From NCBI RefSeq assembly GCF_033110965.1, contig NZ_CP137003.1, positions 868,001 through 932,000 of the forward strand: a stretch of 64,000 nt of DNA. Direction: 5' to 3'. This document shows, piece by piece, positions 59,771 through 64,000 of the stretch. The notes beneath the pieces were generated by a model. That model was not told where the DNA came from. It saw only the letters and a program-made list of their open reading frames with translations, and made no database searches. Every line of letters starts with the position of its first letter. Position 1 is the stretch's first letter. The position numbers were made by a program, and so were the translations under genes. This stretch comes from Raineyella sp. LH-20. Lineage in GTDB: Bacteria > Actinomycetota > Actinomycetes > Propionibacteriales > Propionibacteriaceae.

Positions 59771-60889
59771 TCAGACGTATTCGAGATTGATCTCGCTGTC
59801 CGGGTGGAAGAACTTGCACTCCCCGGCCCGCGGGCGGACGTGGATGCGTTCGCCGGCGGCGAGACGCTGGTACTTGTCGGCACGGACGGTGATCCGGCCG
59901 TTGCGTACGGCCAGCGGGGCGTCCGCCTCGGGCACCGGGGTGCAGTGGGCGAACGACTCGGCCCCCAGTTCCTCGACCAGGTCGACGCTCAGCGGCACCG
60001 ACGCCGGATCCTCCGCGGACACGATCTCCCAGGCCTCCGGACGGATCCCGACGATCACCCTGTCGGTGACCTTCGCGGCGAGTTTCGGCGTCATCGCGAG
60101 GTCCATCCGGTGTCGTCCGCCGAGCACCGCCCGGCCGTCGACCACCGGCACGTCCTCGAGCAGGCTGATCGCCGGGGAGCCGATGAAGCCGGCGACGAAG
60201 GTGTTGTACGGCGCCTCGTAGAGGGTGGTCGGCCGCTCCACCTGCTGCAGTTCGCCGCCGTCCAGGACGCAGACCCGGTCGCCCATCGTCATCGCCTCGG
60301 TCTGGTCGTGGGTCACGTAGACCGTGGTCACGCCGAGCCGGCGCTGCAGGGCGGCGATCTCGGAGCGGGTCGACACCCGCAGCTTGGCGTCGAGGTTGGA
60401 GAGCGGCTCGTCCATGCAGAAGACCTTCGGGTCACGGACGATCGCCCGGCCCATCGCGACCCGCTGCCGCTGGCCACCCGACATCCGGCCCGGCTTGCGG
60501 TCCAGCAGGTCCTCCAGCTGCAGCATCCTCGCGGCCGCGTCGACCTTGGTGGCGATCTCGGCCTTCGGCATCTTCGCGTTCTCCAGAGCGAAGGCCATGT
60601 TCTGCCGGGCGGTCATGTTCGGGTAGAGCGCGTAGCTCTGGAAAACCATGGCGCAGTCGCGGTCGCGCGGCCGCATCGTCGTCACGTCCGTGCCGTCGAT
60701 CAGGATGCTGCCGGCATCGACGGGCTCCAGGCCCGCGAGCATCCGCAGTGTGGTGGATTTGCCGCAGCCCGACGGCCCGACCAGGACCAGGAACTCCCCG
60801 TCCTCGATGGACAGGTCGAGCCGGTTCACCGCGGGTCGCTGCGCGGGGTCGAAGATGCGGGTGGCAGCGACGAAGTCGACGGTGGCCAT
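59771..60889 (-). CDS. ugpC: ABC importer ATPase, UgpC/MsmK type
   Basis: 372 residues. Canonical motifs: Walker A GPSGCGKSTT, Q-loop FQSYALYPNM, signature MSGGQRQR, Walker B VFCMDEP, H-loop YVTHDQTEA, plus a C-terminal TOBE part (VIVGIRPEAWEI). CAGGAGGA precedes the ATG. It energises the importer encoded upstream (63536-61133). The symbol is by similarity; substrates of this class include glycerol-3-phosphate and various sugars. Confidence 0.9.
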   Translation of the reverse strand: MATVDFVAATRIFDPAQRPAVNRLDLSIEDGEFLVLVGPSGCGKSTTLRMLAGLEPVDAGSILIDGTDVTTMRPRDRDCAMVFQSYALYPNMTARQNMAFALENAKMPKAEIATKVDAAARMLQLEDLLDRKPGRMSGGQRQRVAMGRAIVRDPKVFCMDEPLSNLDAKLRVSTRSEIAALQRRLGVTTVYVTHDQTEAMTMGDRVCVLDGGELQQVERPTTLYEAPYNTFVAGFIGSPAISLLEDVPVVDGRAVLGGRHRMDLAMTPKLAAKVTDRVIVGIRPEAWEIVSAEDPASVPLSVDLVEELGAESFAHCTPVPEADAPLAVRNGRITVRADKYQRLAAGERIHVRPRAGECKFFHPDSEINLEYV

Positions 60890-61072
60890 GAGTCCTCCTG
60901 GGACGTGGACAGGCAGGGTGCGGAACGCCGGATCGTACGGCGTCGGTCGGCGGGTGGGGTGGACTGGGGTGGGGGCGTACGGATCCGGCGTGCGCCGGGC
61001 GCCGAGTCGGACCGGGACCCGGCGCTCCGGCAGGCCCCGGCACCGAGCGGCCGGTGCGCCGTACGCCATGGA

Positions 61073-61088
61073 TGTTCCACGTGGAACC
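61073..61088. promoter_or_regulatory. parS-like / LacI-like palindrome between the ugpB- and ugpC-like genes
   Basis: TGTTCCACGTGGAACC contains a perfect 14-bp palindrome GTTCCACGTGGAAC. It matches the ParB-site pattern TGTTYCACGTGRAACA except for the last base. It also has the CG centre of LacI-family operators and lies in a sugar-transporter intergenic region, so both readings are open. Confidence 0.5.
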
Positions 61089-61132
61089 ACCCGCGAGGAC
61101 GTACGACGGACGACCGCCCGGCCCCGACAGGA

Positions 61133-62419
61133 TCAGATCAGCGGCTTGATGTCGCGGTCGATGGTCTTCTGGGTGTCGTCCTGGAGCTGCTGGAAGACGG
61201 TCTTGACGTCCTCCTTGCCGGTGGTGATCCGGTCCAGGGCGGCACCGATCCGCAGGCCGCCACCGGGCACGAAGACCCGGGCGGCGTCCTGCGACCTGGT
61301 GTTCTCGTTGACCTGCTTGATCGCGGTCATCGCGTTCGGGTTCTGGGCCAGGAACTGCTTCTCACCGGCGTCGTCCAGAGCGTCCTTGCGGACCGGCATG
61401 TAGCCGGTCGCCTGGGTGAACTTCACGGTGTTGGCGGTGCTGGTCAGGAAGTCGATGAACTTCACCGCGTTGAGCTTGCGCTCCTCGCTGATCCCCGCGG
61501 GCACGCCGAGGCCGGCACCACCGGTGGCCGCACCCGGCTTCGGGCCGGGCAGGTAGCTGGTGAAGAACGGCGACTTGGCCGACTTGGTCAGGCCGGTCAG
61601 CGACCCGGTCGACTCCAGCAGGCCGGCGGCACCGCCGGTGGCGAACTGGTTCACCGCGTCGTTGGAGACGGCGATGTTGCCGGCCTTGACCTGGTCCTGC
61701 AGGAACTGGCCGGCGGCCAGCGTCTCGGGGGTGGTGAAGGTGGGGGTCCAGTCCTTCGAGTAGGAACCGCCGAAGGTCCACACCATGCCCTGGAAGTACC
61801 AGTCGAGGTAGTTCTTGCCGTCCGGGATCACCAGCGCCGGCTTGCCGCCGTTGGCCTCCTTGAGCTTCGGGGCCCAGTCGGCGAACTGTGCCCAGCTGGT
61901 CGGGCCGGAGGTGCCGAGGCCGGCCTTCGCCATCAGCTCGGTGTTGAGGTACATCAGGTTGGTCGAGCGGGCGTACGGCATGCCGTAGTGCTTGCCGTTG
62001 TAGGCGTAGTCCTCACGCAGGGTGTCGACGTACGTGTCGGCCTTCACGCCGGCCTTGGCCCACAGGTCGTCCAGCGGGGTGGTGGCCTTGTTGAGGGCGA
62101 AGTTGAACCAGGTCACGTCGGAGGCGACGATCACGTCGGGCAGCTGGCCGCCGGCGAGGGCGGCGTTGAACTTCTGCCCGAGCTCCTCGTAGTTGGCCCC
62201 ACCGTCGACCAGCTTGGCCGGGGTCTTCGGGTTGGCGGCGTTCCAGGCGTCGATCATGGCCTGCTCGACGGCCTGCGACTTGCCCGGGTGGTTGGACCAG
62301 AACTGGATCGTGCCGTCGCCCTTCTGGCCGGCGGACGCCCCGGTGCCGCAGGCGGCGAGGGCACCCACCGACGCGACGGCGCCGGACATGGCGAGGAAAC
62401 TACGACGGGACAGGGACAT
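61133..62419 (-). CDS. ugpB: Extracellular substrate-binding lipoprotein, UgpB type
   Basis: 428 residues. Signal with SRRSFLAMSGAVASVGALAAC ending in a LAAC lipobox. The mature protein begins FWSNHPGKSQAVEQAM and contains YARSTNLMYLNTELMAKAGL and GYMPVRKDAL, typical of UgpB-like family 1 binding proteins. Start at 62419 (MSLSRRSF) with GGAAC upstream. Likely ligand sn-glycerol-3-phosphate, a glycerophosphodiester or a related sugar; not proven. Confidence 0.88.
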   Translation of the reverse strand: MSLSRRSFLAMSGAVASVGALAACGTGASAGQKGDGTIQFWSNHPGKSQAVEQAMIDAWNAANPKTPAKLVDGGANYEELGQKFNAALAGGQLPDVIVASDVTWFNFALNKATTPLDDLWAKAGVKADTYVDTLREDYAYNGKHYGMPYARSTNLMYLNTELMAKAGLGTSGPTSWAQFADWAPKLKEANGGKPALVIPDGKNYLDWYFQGMVWTFGGSYSKDWTPTFTTPETLAAGQFLQDQVKAGNIAVSNDAVNQFATGGAAGLLESTGSLTGLTKSAKSPFFTSYLPGPKPGAATGGAGLGVPAGISEERKLNAVKFIDFLTSTANTVKFTQATGYMPVRKDALDDAGEKQFLAQNPNAMTAIKQVNENTRSQDAARVFVPGGGLRIGAALDRITTGKEDVKTVFQQLQDDTQKTIDRDIKPLI

Positions 62420-62489
62420 GCTCGTTCCATTCCTTCGGTGGTGCCGCACGCTGGTCGCGTACGGGGATCGGGGGTGCCGCGCGCCCGGG

Positions 62490-63533
62490 TCAGCCCTTCA
62501 CGGCGCCGGCGGTGAGGCCCTTGATCATCTGCTTCTGGAGGATGAGGAAGACGATCAGGATCGGCAGCGAGGCGAGCACCGTGCCGGCCATCACCGGTCC
62601 CCAGTTCGTCAGGCCCTCGTTGTTCTGCAGGAACGTCAGGCCGACCGGCAGCGGGGCCACCTCGGCGCCGTCCGACATCAGGAACGGCCACAGGTATTCG
62701 TTCCACTCGTTGACGACGGTGATCAGGGTGAAGGCGACCACGGTCGGCCAGGACATCGGCAGGATCACCCGGAACAGGGTCCGGAAGAAGCCGGCTCCGT
62801 CCATCAGCGCCGCCTCGCGGATCTCCCGCGGCAGGGAGAGGAAGTGGTTGCGCATCAGGAAGGTGCCGAAGGCCACCCCGGCGAGCGGGACGATGATGCC
62901 CTGGAAGCTGTTCCGCCACCCCCAGTCCGCCACCAGCGCGTAGTTGGAGATGACGGTGATCTGGTTGGGCACCATCAGCGAGGCGATCACCCCGATGAAC
63001 AGCACGTTCCGTCCTGGGAAGCGCAGGTAGGCCAGGGCGTACGCGGTGAGCACGCCGAGCGTCACCTTCACCACCACCAGGGTGCCGGTGATGATCACCG
63101 AGTTGCGCAGGTAGGAGAGGAAGGCCACCTCCTGCTGCACATAGAGGTAGTTCTCCGGGGCGAACGGGTGCGGCCACCAGGTGATCGGGTCGGCGTAGAT
63201 GTCCGGGCGGGTCTTCAGCGAGGTGATCAGGATGAAGTACAGCGGGACCATGATCACCGCGACGGTGACCAGGATGCCGAGGTAGCCGAGCACCGTGCCG
63301 GCGGTGCCGCGCTCGCCGGGCTTCGGGATCGCCCACCGCGTACGCCCCGCGGTCAGGGACCCTGTGGTCGCCTCGGCCTGCCGCCCGGTGGCCCCCGCGG
63401 CCTGCGACCCTGCCGTGCCGGCGACGGCCGACCCGTCGGTGCCGGCGACGGCCGACCCGTCGGTCCCGGCGCCCGGTCCGGTGCCGGTGGGCTCGAGCGG
63501 CTCGCCGGTCCCGGTCCTGTCGGTGATCGTCAT
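62490..63533 (-). CDS. ugpE: ABC importer permease, UgpE/MalG type
   Basis: 347 residues. About 65 N-terminal residues are an Ala/Gly/Thr/Ser-rich tail with two copies of a 24-bp repeat (AGTDGSAV register). Six membrane helices follow, with the EAA loop REIREAALMDGAGFFRTLFRVILPMSWPT and the C-terminal KGLTAGAVKG. Starts two bases after the UgpA-like stop. Confidence 0.9.
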   Translation of the reverse strand: MTITDRTGTGEPLEPTGTGPGAGTDGSAVAGTDGSAVAGTAGSQAAGATGRQAEATTGSLTAGRTRWAIPKPGERGTAGTVLGYLGILVTVAVIMVPLYFILITSLKTRPDIYADPITWWPHPFAPENYLYVQQEVAFLSYLRNSVIITGTLVVVKVTLGVLTAYALAYLRFPGRNVLFIGVIASLMVPNQITVISNYALVADWGWRNSFQGIIVPLAGVAFGTFLMRNHFLSLPREIREAALMDGAGFFRTLFRVILPMSWPTVVAFTLITVVNEWNEYLWPFLMSDGAEVAPLPVGLTFLQNNEGLTNWGPVMAGTVLASLPILIVFLILQKQMIKGLTAGAVKG

Positions 63534-63535
63534 GA

Positions 63536-64000
63536 TCAGTCCTGCCTGTCCTGGAGTTGCACCTGGACGAGGGTGACGGCGAGGACGACCAGGAACATGA
63601 TGGTGGCCACTGCGGCGCCGTAGCCCGCGCGGGAGTTGACGAAGGTCTCCTGGTACACCTGGAAGACCATCGTGGTGGTGCCGGTGCCCAGGGGGCCGCC
63701 GCGGGTCATCACGTTGATGATGTCGAAGACCTGCAGCGAGTTGAGCAGCACGGTGACCGACAGGAAGAAGGTGGTCGGCCGCAGCTGCGGCAGGATCACC
63801 CGGAAGAACGCCCGGACCGCCGAGGTGCCGTCGATCTCGGCCGCCTCGTCGAGTTCGGCCCGACGACCCTGGAGCGCGGCCAGGTAGATGACGAAGACGT
63901 AGCCGACGTTCTTCCAGATGTAGGTGACCGTCACCATGAACAGCGCCCAGCCGGGCGCCTGGTAGAAGTTCGGCGAGGCGATGCCCAGCCGGCCGAGCAG
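63536..64000 (-). CDS. ugpA: ABC importer permease, UgpA/MalF type (N-terminus beyond window)
   Basis: The visible ~154 C-terminal residues include the EAA loop AELDEAAEIDGTSAVRAFFRVILPQLRPT, the following helix and a C-terminal helix ending VQVQLQDRQD. The frame is open to the right edge of the window (LLGRLGIASPNFYQAPGWALF precedes an internal Met at 63937), so the start lies outside. Confidence 0.88.
   Translation of the reverse strand: MLGRLGIASPNFYQAPGWALFMVTVTYIWKNVGYVFVIYLAALQGRRAELDEAAEIDGTSAVRAFFRVILPQLRPTTFFLSVTVLLNSLQVFDIINVMTRGGPLGTGTTTMVFQVYQETFVNSRAGYGAAVATIMFLVVLAVTLVQVQLQDRQD

Noticed and set aside
1-64000. Insertion sequences, integrases, phage genes or attachment sites
   Set aside because: No transposase, integrase or phage-like protein and no terminal inverted repeats were recognised anywhere in the window.

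Overview
This is a high-GC actinobacterial chromosome segment. Supporting evidence: tightly packed GC-rich genes, TANNNT-type -10 boxes, GlnR-type boxes, an NnaR-type regulator, mycothiol/DinB-type proteins and frequent CGTACG words. Gene content and style suggest a member of the Propionibacteriaceae or a relative; that placement is inference. No rRNA, tRNA, CRISPR array, insertion sequence or prophage was found, so it reads as core-like chromosome with metabolic islands.

Layout. (1) 1-4327, minus strand: truncated RecQ helicase, M3 oligopeptidase and a HEAT-repeat protein. (2) 4410-15661: nitrate/nitrite assimilation. nirD, narK, the nitrate reductase catalytic subunit and its FAD/[2Fe-2S] reductase run leftwards. 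nirB, nnaR and an acetamidase/formamidase run rightwards. The 217-bp divergent region carries two arrays of 11-bp-spaced GlnR-like half-sites, each ending 10 nt before a TAGCGT -10 box. (3) 15705-16430: small alarmone synthetase. (4) 16446-26278, minus: permease, two urea-amidolyase-associated (carboxyguanidine deiminase-like) subunits, a biotin-dependent urea/guanidine carboxylase, allophanate hydrolase and a TetR regulator. This is a complete guanidine- or urea-to-ammonia route, with GlnR-like boxes and a perfect TetR-like palindrome upstream. (5) 26279-37477: tetritol (erythritol/L-threitol) catabolism: EltD-type dehydrogenase, a two-ATPase ABC importer, a DAK-family erythrulose kinase, an RpiB-family isomerase and an AraD-like enzyme, with a divergent SorC regulator. 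(6) 37842-41737: a TrpF-like protein carrying a large tandem-repeat insertion, coupled to a PEP-synthase/Rph-like phosphotransferase through a chain of 17-bp start-stop minigenes. (7) 41888-44673: copZ-copA copper export with CsoR-like operators. (8) 44696-59653: membrane proteins, a broken dedA, MFS and DMT transporters, an aldo/keto reductase, an ABC-F protein with a possible leader attenuator, a galactofuranose pair (glf and a glycosyltransferase), a queuosine precursor transporter, a hydrolase, an ACT-domain protein and an acetyltransferase. (9) 59771-64000: a UgpAEBC-type ABC importer, truncated at the right edge.

How the parts work together: nitrate enters through NarK, is reduced to nitrite (NasA-type enzyme plus its reductase) and to ammonium (NirBD). 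The carboxylase operon and the amidase release further ammonium, and all three loci share GlnR-like promoter architecture. The tetritol cluster would feed D-erythrose-4-phosphate into the pentose phosphate pathway.

The most unusual signals are: the ppsA-like/trpF-like minigene relay and the repeat-bloated TrpF-like protein; a GTTCC-N4-GGAAC palindrome found four times between 44.6 and 61.1 kb; many short tandem repeats inside and between genes; strong enrichment of CGTACG in every frame; and a leaderless three-codon uORF candidate ahead of the ABC-F gene.
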